64,000 nt of DNA, from assembly GCF_022647665.1 (NCBI RefSeq), contig NZ_CP071872.1:4712001-4776000 (forward strand). The letters are read 5' to 3'. The translations under genes were made by a program, and so were the position numbers. How positions within the stretch are numbered: the stretch's first letter is position 1; each line of letters opens with the position of its first letter. Below the pieces are notes generated by a model. It ran no database searches and had not been told where the DNA came from. It saw only the letters and a list, made by a program, of their open reading frames with translations. This document shows, one piece after another, positions 51,332-60,068 of the stretch. The DNA comes from Streptomyces formicae. GTDB taxonomy: Bacteria; Actinomycetota; Actinomycetes; Streptomycetales; Streptomycetaceae.

Positions 51332-51913
51332 GTGCACGGACCGGCGATGCCGGGCTGGCTGCTGGTCGCGCTGTGTGCGGCGTCCGGCGCGTACTGCCTG
51401 CTGCGCGCCCGCAGCTGCACGGGCGACGAGCGCAGGAGCGCGGGCGGTGAGGCGGTGATGGGGTTCGGGATGGCCGCGATGGCCGTGCCCGCCGCCGTCG
51501 TACCACCACCGCCGTGGGCCTGGGCGGGGTACGCGGCCGTCTTCGGCGCGGCCGCCCTGTGGGCCCTGCACGGCCTGTGGGCGGCGCGGGCGCGGGCCTC
51601 GCACGGCGACACGCATCACCTGCACCACCTCGTGGGCTCACTGGCCATGGTCTACATGGCGCTGACAATGGCTCCCGGCGCGGCGGGCGGGCATGCGCAC
51701 CAGGCGGGAGCGGGCGGAGTGCCGCTGGTGACCGGGGCGCTGCTGGTGTACTTCGTGGTGTTCGTGCTGCGTACGGGGGCACGGCTGGTGCCGGTGGCGG
51801 CCGCGGCCACTCCCGGCGGGGCGTCCCTGACCTGGGGGGCGCGGCCCGAGCTGGCGCTGGCCTGCCGGGTGTCCATGGCGGTCGCGATGGTCGCCATGCT
51901 GCTCACCGTGTGA
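51332..51913 (+). CDS. DUF5134 membrane protein
   Basis: The protein has 193 residues from a GTG at 51332 with GGGGAGG ahead. About five to six hydrophobic segments begin at MPGWLLVALCAASGAYCLLR. A His-rich loop (SHGDTHHLHHLVGSLAMVY; GGHAHQAGAGG) lies in the middle, which is typical of this family and hints at metal binding. DUF5134 genes are often followed by an M56 peptidase, as here. The function is unknown, though a link to copper or beta-lactam sensing has been suggested for related gene neighbourhoods (inference). Confidence 0.9.
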   Translation: MHGPAMPGWLLVALCAASGAYCLLRARSCTGDERRSAGGEAVMGFGMAAMAVPAAVVPPPPWAWAGYAAVFGAAALWALHGLWAARARASHGDTHHLHHLVGSLAMVYMALTMAPGAAGGHAHQAGAGGVPLVTGALLVYFVVFVLRTGARLVPVAAAATPGGASLTWGARPELALACRVSMAVAMVAMLLTV

Positions 51914-52013
51914 GGCACGGCCGGGCCGGGCCGGGCCGTGGCTGGCCGTGGCGTACGTCACTTGGCCCGCGCGCCCATACCCGTGGGTAGTACCGCCCTC
52001 ATAGGCTGGCGCC

Positions 52014-52949
52014 ATGATGGTCTCCCTCGCGCTGCTGTCGCTCGGCGCACTGGCCGCCGTCGTGGCCCCGCGGCTGATGTCGCGGGCCGACTGGCCGGAG
52101 CGCGAGCCGGTGGTGGCGCTGTGGGTGTGGCAGTGCGTGGTGGCCGCGGTGCTGCTGAGCTTCGCGCTCTCCATGACCTTCAGTGCGGCGGCGGCCTGGC
52201 AGGCCGTACGGGGCCAGGTGTTCGCGCCGGCGCCGAGCGCCGTGGTGGAGGCGTACGCGCTGGGTGCGCACGGGCCGTGGTCGGCGGTGCTGGCCGTGGT
52301 GCTGGCGTGCGGCGGGCTGTGGACCGGCGCGATGCTGACCCGGGAGATCCACCGGGCGCACGCACGGCGCAAGCGGCGCCGGGCCGAACTCCTCGTGCGC
52401 GCCCCGCTGTTGCCGGGCGAGGACCCGGGCGGTGAACCGCTGGTTCTGCTGGAGGGCGAGCGGCCCGACGCGTGGTGGCTGCCGGGATCGGCTCCGCAGC
52501 TCGTCATCACCACTGCGGCGCTGCGGCGGTTGAAGGGCCGTCAGCTCGATGCCGTGCTCGCCCATGAGCAGGGCCATGCGAGGGCGCGCCACGACTGGCT
52601 GCTGCACTGCTCCGGCGCGCTCGCGAACGGCTTTCCGCAGGTGCCGGTGTTCGCGGTGTTCCGCGACGAGATGCACCGGCTGGTGGAGCTGGCCGCGGAC
52701 GATGTCGCGTCGCGCCGGTTCGGCCGACTGACGATCGCGCTCGCCCTCGTGGAGCTCAACGAGCACCGCGGCGTGTTCGGTCCGTCCCCGGCCCCGGACG
52801 CCCACCTCCCGCAACGCGTCAACCGGCTGCTCGCCCCGCTCCCCCGTCTCACCGCGACCCACCGCCTCCGCCTGACCGCGGTGGCGGCGCTGGTCCCGGT
52901 GATCCCGCTGCTCGTGGCCTTCGTGCCTGCGCTCGGCGCCCTGCGCTAG
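52014..52949 (+). CDS. M56-family membrane metallopeptidase
   Basis: The protein has 311 residues. Membrane helices are at the N-terminus (VSLALLSLGALAAVVAPRLM), near residues 40-60, 85-105 and at the C-terminus. The zinc motif is VLAHEQGHARARHDWLLHCS (HExxH), and ELAADDVASRRFG supplies the third ligand region. M56 proteins related to BlaR1/MecR1 process a signal across the membrane, but a partner BlaI-type repressor is not adjacent. It follows DUF5134 by about 100 bases. Confidence 0.93.
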   Translation: MMVSLALLSLGALAAVVAPRLMSRADWPEREPVVALWVWQCVVAAVLLSFALSMTFSAAAAWQAVRGQVFAPAPSAVVEAYALGAHGPWSAVLAVVLACGGLWTGAMLTREIHRAHARRKRRRAELLVRAPLLPGEDPGGEPLVLLEGERPDAWWLPGSAPQLVITTAALRRLKGRQLDAVLAHEQGHARARHDWLLHCSGALANGFPQVPVFAVFRDEMHRLVELAADDVASRRFGRLTIALALVELNEHRGVFGPSPAPDAHLPQRVNRLLAPLPRLTATHRLRLTAVAALVPVIPLLVAFVPALGALR

Positions 52950-53100
52950 GGCCTGCCGTTCGGATCAGGCCGCGGTGACATCAGCGGCTACCGCCACCGG
53001 GGGGAGCGGGGCCGCGCCCTCGGTGTGGCCCTCCGCTGCGGCAGTCGTGGTGGTGCCGTCGGCCTAATCGAGCGCGCAGACCTGGTACCGCGCCGGGATC

Positions 53101-53814
53101 GTGGGCAGGATCGGTCTTGTGCACCTCCTCCACCCCATCCGTCCCTCGCGACTCGATGGTCCGGCTCCCGCTCCCTCCCGGGCGGCCGTTCGGACCGCCG
53201 CAGCCACCGCCGCCGTCGCGGTGGTGCTGCTGGTCCTGGTCGCCGCCGGATGGGGACCGCTGGTGGCGGTGGATGTCATGGTGGCACGGGAGCTGCACGG
53301 GTCGGCGCTGGCCGAGCCCGGGTTCACGCAGGCCAACCGGGTGTTCAGCGACTGGGTGTGGGACCCGTGGACGATGCGTGCGCTGATCGCCGCGGTCGTT
53401 CTGCTGCTGCTCTGGCGGGCGGCGTGGCTGCCCGCGCTCTGGGTGGCCGCCGCGAGCGTGCTGGGCAGCGCCGTCCAGCAGGGGCTGAAGTTCCTGGTCG
53501 GCCGCGAGCGACCGTCGTGGTCGAACCCGGTGGACACCGCCGAGTACGCCGCCTTCCCCTCCGGGCACGCCATGACGGCGACGGTGACCTGCGGGCTGCT
53601 GCTCTGGCTGCTGGGACGGCGTGGTGCGGGGCCCCGGGTGTGGCGGGCCGCGGTCGCGGCCGCCGCCGTCACGGTGCTCGGCGTGGGCTTCACCCGGCTG
53701 TATCTCGGGGTGCACTGGCTCACGGACGTCGTGGCGGGCTGGCTGCTCGGGGTGTGTCTGGTGGCCGTCGCGGTGGCGTCGTACGACCGGTGGGCCTTGA
53801 TCTGGAAGCGCTGA
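53101..53814 (+). CDS. PAP2-family phosphatase
   Basis: The protein has 237 residues from a GTG at 53101; a second GTG at 53119 has a better ribosome site (GGCAGGATC). The PAP2 signature is complete: KFLVGRERPSW (KxxxxxxRP), FPSGHAMTATVTCG (PSGH) and FTRLYLGVHWLTDVVAG (SRxxxxxHxxxD type). Five to six membrane segments are present. Family members remove phosphate from lipid phosphates. It is followed 18 bases later by the HAD gene, so the two may be co-transcribed. Confidence 0.9.
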   Translation: MGRIGLVHLLHPIRPSRLDGPAPAPSRAAVRTAAATAAVAVVLLVLVAAGWGPLVAVDVMVARELHGSALAEPGFTQANRVFSDWVWDPWTMRALIAAVVLLLLWRAAWLPALWVAAASVLGSAVQQGLKFLVGRERPSWSNPVDTAEYAAFPSGHAMTATVTCGLLLWLLGRRGAGPRVWRAAVAAAAVTVLGVGFTRLYLGVHWLTDVVAGWLLGVCLVAVAVASYDRWALIWKR

Positions 53815-53832
53815 CGCCGCGAGGATCGCCGC

Positions 53833-54552
53833 ATGGGGATCAAAGGCGTGCTCTTCGACTTCTCAGGAACGCTCTTCCGCATCGAACCCGTCACCTCGTG
53901 GCTGCGGGCCGCGCTCGACGAGACCGGCGTCCGCGTCGGCAGCGACGACTTCGAGCGGTACGCGCGCGAGCTGGCCGCCGCGGGGGCGCTGCCCGGCGGC
54001 TCCGCCCCGCACCGGGTCCCGGAGTCGCTGGCCGGGCTGTGGTCCACCCGGGACGAGAACGCCGGGCGGCACCGCGCGGCCTACATCGGGCTCGCGCACC
54101 GGGTCGAGCTTCCCGATCCGCGGCTGCACGACGTCCTGTACGAGCGGCACAAGACGCCGCCCGCATGGCAGCCGTACCCGGACGCGGCCGAGGTGCTCGG
54201 CGGGCTGCGGCGGCGCGGGGTGGGGGTCGCGGTGGTCAGCAACATCGGCTGGGATCCCCGGCCGGTCTTCCTCGCGCACGGGCTGGACATGTTCGTGGAC
54301 GCGTACGTCCTGTCCTACCGGCACGGGGTGCAGAAGCCGGACACGCGGCTGTTCCGGGCGGGCTGCGAGGCTCTCGGACACGATCCGCGGAACGTGCTGA
54401 TGGTGGGTGACGACCGGAATGCGGACGGAGGCGCGGCCAGGCTGGGCTGCGCGGTGCACTTCGTGGACCATCTGCCGGTGGACGAACGGCCGGAGGGACT
54501 ACGTCCGGTGCTGGCGCTCGTCGATACGGCGCCGATCCGGCCGGGGGCATGA
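53833..54552 (+). CDS. HAD-superfamily hydrolase
   Basis: The protein has 239 residues. Motif I is VLFDFSGTLFRIEP, so the second aspartate that usually acts as acid/base is serine here. Motif II is VAVVSNIGWDPRPVF, motif III is RHGVQKPDTRLFRAGCEALG, and motif IV is VLMVGDDRNADGGAARLGC. The cap is helical. Because of the D+2 change its phosphatase activity cannot be taken for granted. The gene follows the PAP2 gene closely on the same strand. Confidence 0.9.
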   Translation: MGIKGVLFDFSGTLFRIEPVTSWLRAALDETGVRVGSDDFERYARELAAAGALPGGSAPHRVPESLAGLWSTRDENAGRHRAAYIGLAHRVELPDPRLHDVLYERHKTPPAWQPYPDAAEVLGGLRRRGVGVAVVSNIGWDPRPVFLAHGLDMFVDAYVLSYRHGVQKPDTRLFRAGCEALGHDPRNVLMVGDDRNADGGAARLGCAVHFVDHLPVDERPEGLRPVLALVDTAPIRPGA

Positions 54553-54673
54553 CGAGGTCATGACGCAAGCATGACGAAGCTGCCCGGCCGGGCGATCCCC
54601 CGCGTCGCCCGGCCGGGCCGCCACCCCCGCTGACCAGGCACAACAGCGCCGTTCAGCGGTACGTGCCGAGTAT

Positions 54674-54690
54674 ACTGGCTCCGAGCCAGT
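54674..54690. promoter_or_regulatory. TetR-type operator overlapping a -10 element
   Basis: ACTGGCTCCGAGCCAGT is a perfect dyad with seven-base arms and a three-base centre. It overlaps TATACT at 54671-54676, a good -10 box, and lies 18 bases ahead of the TetR start at 54708. Confidence 0.75.
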
Positions 54691-54707
54691 CAACGCAGGA
54701 GTCAAGC

Positions 54708-55430
54708 ATGTCCCCGCGGAGCCCGTCGGTCAACGAAGAACTCCGCCGGCGTTCCCGCGAGCGTCTTCTCCAGGCGACCGTGGACCTCGTCGGAGAGCGC
54801 GGCTACGAGGCGACGACCCTGGGCGACATCGCCGACCGCGCGGGCTCGGCACGCGGTCTGGTCTCGTACTACTTCGCCGGCAAGCGGCAGCTCTTCCAGT
54901 CCGCCGTCCACCGGCTGATGCATCTGACGCTCGAAGCGGCGCTGGAGCGCGAGCCGCGCACCGAGGACGGCCGGGAACGGCTGGCACGGGCGATCGACGC
55001 GGTGCTGGGGCTCGCCGTGGACCGGCCCGTGCTGATGCGGGCGCACATGGCGGGGATCCTTCAGGCCGAGGGGTTCGTCCGGTGCCCGGAGCAGCAGCGG
55101 CTGGCGTTTCTGCTGCGCGACACGGTCGAGCGCTACGGCTCGCAGGACGTGGACGCCGACTATCCGCTGCTGCGCGCGCTGTTGATGGGCGCGGTCTTCG
55201 CGGTGGCGCTGCCGGGGGCGCCGATGCCGCGGGAGCGGCTGCGGGCCGAGCTGTTCCAGCGGTACGGGCTCGCCTGGGAGCAGGGCGCACCCCCGGCCCC
55301 GGATGTCACGCCGGGCGCACCCCTGGGTGCGCCCCCGTTCGTCCCGCAAGGCGATGAGCCGCCCGGCGGGACGAACGGTGCCCATGCGGGCACGGACGAC
55401 GGTCAGTCGCGGTCGAAGTCGTCGAAGTAG
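54708..55430 (+). CDS. TetR-family regulator
   Basis: The protein has 240 residues from the ATG at 54708 (MSPRSPSVNEELRRRSRERL). The helix-turn-helix is ATTLGDIADRAGSARGLVSY in residues 38-58. The last 60 residues are rich in Gly, Pro and Asp and contain no fold. The dyad over the -10 element suggests autoregulation. The 3' end overlaps the convergent LVIVD gene by 28 bases. No target other than itself is visible. Confidence 0.92.
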   Translation: MSPRSPSVNEELRRRSRERLLQATVDLVGERGYEATTLGDIADRAGSARGLVSYYFAGKRQLFQSAVHRLMHLTLEAALEREPRTEDGRERLARAIDAVLGLAVDRPVLMRAHMAGILQAEGFVRCPEQQRLAFLLRDTVERYGSQDVDADYPLLRALLMGAVFAVALPGAPMPRERLRAELFQRYGLAWEQGAPPAPDVTPGAPLGAPPFVPQGDEPPGGTNGAHAGTDDGQSRSKSSK

Positions 55431-56917
55431 TCCGGCTGCGTCTGCACGTTGAGCTCGTGCATCCGCACCCGCTTCGCCTGGTCGGTGCGACGGTCGTCGA
55501 GCTTCAGGACGTCGAAGCCCTTGGCGATGTCGTTCGAGTAGATGTAGCCGTTGTAGTAGTACGCCGACCACGAGCCGCCCGTGGTGAGGGCGGTGGTGGA
55601 GAGCGGGCCGCGCTCGAAGTAGGCGATCTCCCGGGGCTTGCGGGAGTCGGTGAACTCCCAGACCGAGATGCCGCCCTGGTACCAGGCCTGGACCATGATG
55701 TCGCGGCCCTTGACCGGGATCAGCGAACCGTTGTGGGCCACGCAGTTCTCGGTCGCCGCCTGGTGACGGTCGATCTTGTAGTAGCTGCGGAAGACCAGCT
55801 TGCGCTTGTCGCCCTTGCCGACGATGTCGTAGATGCCGTCCGCACCGCGGTTCGGACCGATCTCCGCGTTGCAGGTGGCGCCGGAGCCGCCGCCGAGCTC
55901 GTCGGTGAAGACGACCTTGTTGGCGCTCTGGTTGAAGGTCGCCGAGTGCCAGAACGCGAAGTTGACGTTGTCCTGGACCCGGTCGATGACCTTCGGGCGC
56001 TCCGGGTCGTCGATGTCGAACAGGATGCCGTCACCCATGCAGGCGCCCGCGGCGAGGTCCTTCGAGGGCAGCACGGTGATGTCGTGGCAGCCGGTCGTCT
56101 TGGAGACGCCCGGGTTCGTCGGACCGCCGGGGTTTCCGCCGCCGTCCGGGCCCTCGCCAGGGAAGAGCACGGGGAAGCCCACGAGCGCGGCCTTCTCGGG
56201 GGCGTACCGCGGCACCTTGATGACGGAGATTCCGTCGTGCGGCGGCTGGCAGTCCGGGTACGCCGCGTTCGGCGAGTACGAGGAGACGTAGACGTACACG
56301 TTGCGGCGCTCGGGCACCAGGGTGTGCGTGTGCGATCCGCACGCGGTCTCGACGGCAGCGACGTACTTCGGGTTGCGCTTGTCGCTGATGTCGAAGATCT
56401 TCATGCCCTCCCAGGAGGACTTCTCCGTCGCGGGCTGCGTGGTGCTGCTGCAGGAGTTGTCGCTGCGCGAGGAGTCGGTGGAGAGGAAGAGCAGGTTCCC
56501 GGAGACGGAGATGTCGTTCTGCGATCCGGGACACAGGACCTGGGCGACGGTCTTCGGGGCCTTCGGGTTGCTGATGTCGAAGATCCGGAAGCCGTCGTAG
56601 TTGCCGGCGAAGGCGTACCTGCCCTGGAAGGCCAGGTCCGAGTTGGTGCCCGGGAGCGCCTCCTTGGGGATGTTGGTGAGGTGCTCGATGTTGTCGCTGT
56701 GGACGATCTCGTCCACGCCCGGTATCTCGCCGCTCGCCACGGCCGACGAGACGTCGGCGCGCTGGGCCGAGGAGACCTTCCCCTGGGTCGGGGCGTCTCC
56801 CGGGTCGGGGATGGCGGCCGCGGGTGCAGCCGTCAGCAGTGTGGCGAGCAGTCCGGCCGCGGCTGCCGCCACGCCCAGGTGTCTGCGCCGCACACGGGTG
56901 TTGTGCGAGGAGATCAC
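55403..56917 (-). CDS. Secreted LVIVD-repeat protein
   Basis: The protein has 504 residues from a GTG at 56917 with AAGGGAGGACGCA ahead. A signal peptide (RRRHLGVAAAAAGLLATLLT) is present. The mature part has repeats of the LVIVD type, each with pattern G-YDGFRIFDISNPKAP, GMKIFDISDKRNPKYV, and GILFDIDDPERPKVID, forming a beta-propeller-like surface protein. Cysteines in CGSHTHTLVP, CQPP and CHDI hint at disulfides. Function is unknown, possibly cell-wall or substrate binding. The gene diverges from the DUF305 lipoprotein at 57094. Confidence 0.9.
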   Translation of the reverse strand: MISSHNTRVRRRHLGVAAAAAGLLATLLTAAPAAAIPDPGDAPTQGKVSSAQRADVSSAVASGEIPGVDEIVHSDNIEHLTNIPKEALPGTNSDLAFQGRYAFAGNYDGFRIFDISNPKAPKTVAQVLCPGSQNDISVSGNLLFLSTDSSRSDNSCSSTTQPATEKSSWEGMKIFDISDKRNPKYVAAVETACGSHTHTLVPERRNVYVYVSSYSPNAAYPDCQPPHDGISVIKVPRYAPEKAALVGFPVLFPGEGPDGGGNPGGPTNPGVSKTTGCHDITVLPSKDLAAGACMGDGILFDIDDPERPKVIDRVQDNVNFAFWHSATFNQSANKVVFTDELGGGSGATCNAEIGPNRGADGIYDIVGKGDKRKLVFRSYYKIDRHQAATENCVAHNGSLIPVKGRDIMVQAWYQGGISVWEFTDSRKPREIAYFERGPLSTTALTTGGSWSAYYYNGYIYSNDIAKGFDVLKLDDRRTDQAKRVRMHELNVQTQPDYFDDFDRD

Positions 56918-57093
56918 TGCGTCCTCCCTTGTCTCCGTTCGGATTTGAACGGTTCATGGATCCCGGCAGTATCGTCCTTTGCATGCTCATTCCAACAGAT
57001 GGAAACAGAGCCGTAATGAAAGTTTTTGATCACTGAGCCGTGCAAGCGTGCTACTACGATCACCGACACCCCCAAGTGCCGCAGGAGGTTGCT

Positions 57094-57789
57094 GTGTTGC
57101 TGTCCCGTAGATCACGTTCTGTCCGCAGATCCGCCCTGGTCGCGTGGGTCTCGGTCGCCGTACTCGCCCTGGGCGCCTGCGAGTCGGGGTCCGGTGACGG
57201 ATCCGGTGACGGCGAGGCGGCGGCGAAGGACGGCGGCGCACCGGCCGTGGTCGCACCCGGCAAGCCGGGAGAACCGGCCAGGACGCTGTCGCCGGAGGAG
57301 GCCAAGAAGGCGCTGCCGGACAACAGCCCCAACTCCGCGGATTACTCCTATGTCCAGATGATGATTGCCCATCACAACCAGGCCCTGGAGATGACGTCGC
57401 TCGTCCCCGACCGCGCTGCCGCGGATCCCGTGAAGCGGCTCGCCGAGCGCATCAAGGCGGCGCAGCAGCCGGAGATCGGCGCGATGGAGGGATGGCTGAA
57501 AAGCAACGGTGGCGGAAAGGACGGCGGCTCGGGGAAGGGCGGCCACGACGCCCATGAGCACGGGGTGATGCCCGGTATGGCCACCGAGGCGCAGCTGGCC
57601 CAGCTGCGCGCGGCGAAGGGCAGGGCCTTCGACGAGTTCTTCCTGAAGCTGATGATCACCCACCACGAGGGTGCGCTCACGATGGCGGCCGAGGTGCTCT
57701 CCGACGGCAACAACGTCCAGGTGGAGGAGATGGCCAACGACGTGGTCGCCCAGCAGACCGCGGAGATCAGCCGTATGCGCGCGATGTGA
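57094..57789 (+). CDS. DUF305 lipoprotein
   Basis: The protein has 231 residues from a GTG at 57094 with AGGAGGTTGCT ahead. It has a lipoprotein signal (VAWVSVAVLALGACES). The DUF305 domain is duplicated: VQMMIAHHNQALEMTSLVPD and FFLKLMITHHEGALTMAAEV both carry paired histidines. A Lys/Gly/His-rich linker (GKGGHDAHEHGVMPGM) lies between. DUF305 proteins are exported and often linked to copper or metal stress, but the role is not proved. The gene is followed by the FprA-like gene with 60 bases. Confidence 0.93.
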   Translation: MLLSRRSRSVRRSALVAWVSVAVLALGACESGSGDGSGDGEAAAKDGGAPAVVAPGKPGEPARTLSPEEAKKALPDNSPNSADYSYVQMMIAHHNQALEMTSLVPDRAAADPVKRLAERIKAAQQPEIGAMEGWLKSNGGGKDGGSGKGGHDAHEHGVMPGMATEAQLAQLRAAKGRAFDEFFLKLMITHHEGALTMAAEVLSDGNNVQVEEMANDVVAQQTAEISRMRAM

Positions 57790-57849
57790 GCCTCCCCGCG
57801 CGCCCGCCCGGGTGCCATGCTGGAAGCACCCTGCGGAAGGAGCGCAGCC

Positions 57850-59385
57850 GTGCTTCGAGTCGCCGTCGTCGGATCCGGCCCGAGCGGGGTGTACACCGCT
57901 CAGGGCCTCGTCCAGCAGTCCCTGGTCCCGGATGTCCGAGTGGACGTACTGGACCGGCTCCCCTGTCCGTTCGGGCTGGTGAGATACGGAGTCGCGCCCG
58001 ACCACGAGAAGATCAAGTCGCTGCAGAACAACCTCCGGACGGTGCTGGAGGACGAGCGGATCGGCTTCCTCGGCAACGTCGAGGTGGGCACCCGGGGGTT
58101 GACTCCGGCGCAGCTGCTGGAGCTGTACCACGCGGTCGTCTACTGCGTGGGGGCGGCGAAGGACCGCAGGCTCGGCGTGCCGGGCGAGGATCTGCCGGGC
58201 AGCTGCTCGGCCACCGACTTCGTGTCCTGGTACAGCGCGCATCCCGACGCCGCGGCCGACGGCGCCGGAGGCTTCGGGCTCGGCGGCGTCCGGTCCGCGG
58301 TGGTGATCGGGGTCGGCAATGTGGCCGTCGACGTCGCCCGGATCCTCGCGCGCGCCGCGGCCGACCTGCACCCGACCGACATGCCGCATGCGGCGCTCGG
58401 GACACTGGCGGCCAGTGGTGTGCGCGAGGTGCACATGGTCGGCAGGCGGGGGCCGTCGCAGGCGAAGTTCACGACGAAGGAGCTGCGCGAACTGGGCGGG
58501 CTGACCGGCGCCACGGTGGGTGTGGAGCCGTCGGACCTCGCACTGGACCCCGGGTACGCCGACCCGTCGGGGCTGCCGGGCGTGAACCGGCGCAATGTCG
58601 AGGTCGTACGGGGCTGGGCGGCGGGCGCCGATGAACCCGGTGATCCCGGCGCGCCCGGTGGATCCGATGTGCCGGGCGAAGCCGATGTGCCGGGCGAACG
58701 GGGCGACCTCGCGCGGCGGCTCCGGCTGCGCTTCTTCCTCCGGCCCGTGGAGCTGCTGGCGGGCGGCGACGGGCGGGTCGCCGGGGTGCGCTTCGAGCGC
58801 ACGGTGCCGGACGGCGCGGGCGGGGTGCGGGGGACGGGGACGTACGAGGACATCGAGGCGCAGCTGGTGCTGCGGGCGGTCGGTTATCGCGGAGTGCCGC
58901 TGGACGGGCTGCCGTTCGACGCGGCACACGGCACGGTGCCCCATGAGGCGGGCCGGGTGCTGCGCGACGGCGTGCCGTCACCGGGCGAGTACGTCGCGGG
59001 GTGGATCAAGCGCGGGCCCACGGGTGTGATCGGCACGAACCGGCCGTGCGCCAAGGAGACCGTGACCTCGCTGCTCGCGGACGCGGCCGAGCTGTCCGCG
59101 CGTCCGCTCGCGGGCGAACCGCTCGATGTGCTGCGGGGGTTGGGCCACCGTCCCGTCGAATGGCGCGGCTGGCAGGCGATCGAGCGGGCCGAGGCCGAGC
59201 TGGGCCGCTCGCTCGGGCGGCGCTCCGTGAAGATTCCGGACTGGCCGGGGCTGCTGGCGGCGGCGCTGGGCGCGGACGCGGACACGGATCCGCATGCAGC
59301 GACAGATCCGGACACGGATACGGGTGCAGGCGGTCCGGATACGGATGCGGGAGCGGACGCAGGTGCGGAGGTGCCGGCCGCGTAA
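57850..59385 (+). CDS. FprA-like ferredoxin-NADP reductase
   Basis: The protein has 511 residues from a GTG at 57850 with AAGGAGCGCAGCC ahead. The FAD motif is VAVVGSGPSGVYTAQGLVQQ, then CPFGLVRYGVAPDHEKIKSL; the NADP motif is VVIGVGNVAVDVARILARAA; and VGRRGPSQAKFTTKELREL and GWIKRGPTGVIGTNRPCAKE match adrenodoxin-reductase-type FprA. It would transfer electrons between NADPH and ferredoxin, for example to cytochromes P450. Two low-complexity insertions (GDPGAPGGSDVPGEADVP and a DTDPHAATDPDTDTG tail) are not part of the fold. A hairpin terminator follows. Confidence 0.93.
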   Translation: MLRVAVVGSGPSGVYTAQGLVQQSLVPDVRVDVLDRLPCPFGLVRYGVAPDHEKIKSLQNNLRTVLEDERIGFLGNVEVGTRGLTPAQLLELYHAVVYCVGAAKDRRLGVPGEDLPGSCSATDFVSWYSAHPDAAADGAGGFGLGGVRSAVVIGVGNVAVDVARILARAAADLHPTDMPHAALGTLAASGVREVHMVGRRGPSQAKFTTKELRELGGLTGATVGVEPSDLALDPGYADPSGLPGVNRRNVEVVRGWAAGADEPGDPGAPGGSDVPGEADVPGERGDLARRLRLRFFLRPVELLAGGDGRVAGVRFERTVPDGAGGVRGTGTYEDIEAQLVLRAVGYRGVPLDGLPFDAAHGTVPHEAGRVLRDGVPSPGEYVAGWIKRGPTGVIGTNRPCAKETVTSLLADAAELSARPLAGEPLDVLRGLGHRPVEWRGWQAIERAEAELGRSLGRRSVKIPDWPGLLAAALGADADTDPHAATDPDTDTGAGGPDTDAGADAGAEVPAA

Positions 59386-59443
59386 CCCCTCGGGGTGGCC
59401 CGTGGCGCGGCTGTCGCCGTGGGTGGGCCGGACGTCCGGTGTA

Positions 59444-59476
59444 CGGCGCGGGGTGACCCGGGGTGACCCCGCGCCG
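59444..59476 (+). terminator. Hairpin terminator after the FprA-like gene
   Basis: Perfect 11-bp arms CGGCGCGGGGT and ACCCCGCGCCG surround an 11-base loop, about 60 bases after the stop codon. Confidence 0.65.
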
Positions 59477-59481
59477 CGGCG

Positions 59482-59658
59482 GCTAGGCCGTGTCTGACAA
59501 TGGCGCCGTCTGCCCGCAGGGCGGGGCGCGCGGCGTCCGGTGCGTGCCCTCGCAAGGCGCAGGGTCATCCGCGTACTGGACCTACTCGGATGACGCCGAC
59601 AACGCCGCGTGGGGGTGTGCCGGGCGCCGCGCGCCAGGCGGGCCGCCTCGCGGGCGGC
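59482..59658. repeat. Possible dispersed Streptomyces intergenic repeat
   Basis: The segment starts GGCCGTGTCTGACAATGG and contains CTCGCAAGGCGCAGGGTCAT followed by a CGCGTACTGGACCTACTCGG stretch. I recall similar non-coding sequence and its chance translation (PRKAQGHPRTGPTR) next to many unrelated Streptomyces genes. No transposase is present. A 16-bp direct repeat CGCCTCGCGGGCGGCC occurs at 59644 and again at 59680, inside the next gene. Recognition is from memory, so it needs a search. Confidence 0.45.
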
Positions 59659-60009
59659 CTAAGCCGTGCCGAGGCGGCCCGCCTCGCGGGCGGCCGCGGC
59701 GAGGACGCTGTCGAGGAGGCCCGGGAAGAGCGCGCCGAGGTCGTCGCGCCGCAGGCAGTTCATCTTCGCCGTGCCGCGGTAGATCTGCCGGATCACCCCG
59801 CTCTCCCGCAGCACGCGGAAGTGGTGCGTGGTCGTCGACTTGGTGACGGGCAGCTCGAAGTCCGAGCAGGACAGCTCCTCGGACGCGGTCGCGAGCTCCC
59901 GCACCACCCGCAGCCGCATCGGGTCGGAGAGCGCGTGGAGCACGCCCTCCAGCCGGATCTCGTCACGGGCGGGGTGGGCGAGGGCGCGCGGGCTGGTCGC
60001 GGTGGTCAC
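59659..60009 (-). CDS. ArsR-type winged-helix regulator
   Basis: The protein has 116 residues. The winged helix is seen in VLHALSDPMRLRVVRELATA, SCSDFELPVTKSTTTHHFRV and LRESGVIRQIYRGTAK. Two cysteines (in EELSCSDFEL and KMNCLRRDDL) could sense oxidants, thiols or electrophiles. A 19-bp site TACGAGATCCGTCGTAGTT lies 32 bases ahead of its ATG. A near-identical site is in front of the old-yellow-enzyme gene at 61307, so the regulator probably controls both. Members of this small ArsR-like group often lie near flavin oxidoreductases. Confidence 0.9.
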   Translation of the reverse strand: MTTATSPRALAHPARDEIRLEGVLHALSDPMRLRVVRELATASEELSCSDFELPVTKSTTTHHFRVLRESGVIRQIYRGTAKMNCLRRDDLGALFPGLLDSVLAAAAREAGRLGTA

Positions 60010-60040
60010 AGCGGCTCCACTTCATCCGGGGGTCCCATCG

Positions 60041-60059
60041 TACGAGATCCGTCGTAGTT
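60041..60059. promoter_or_regulatory. Shared operator, copy 1 (ArsR-type gene)
   Basis: TACGAGATCCGTCGTAGTT matches 16 of 19 bases with the site at 61215. Inverted TACGA and TCGTA half-sites flank six bases. It lies just upstream of the ArsR-type gene start at 60009. Confidence 0.7.
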
Positions 60060-60068
60060 GCGGCCCGG

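Noticed and set aside
53064..54047. 327-codon antisense frame over PAP2 and HAD genes
   Set aside because: Ser/Thr/Pro-rich antisense composition and full sense-strand motifs for both real genes.
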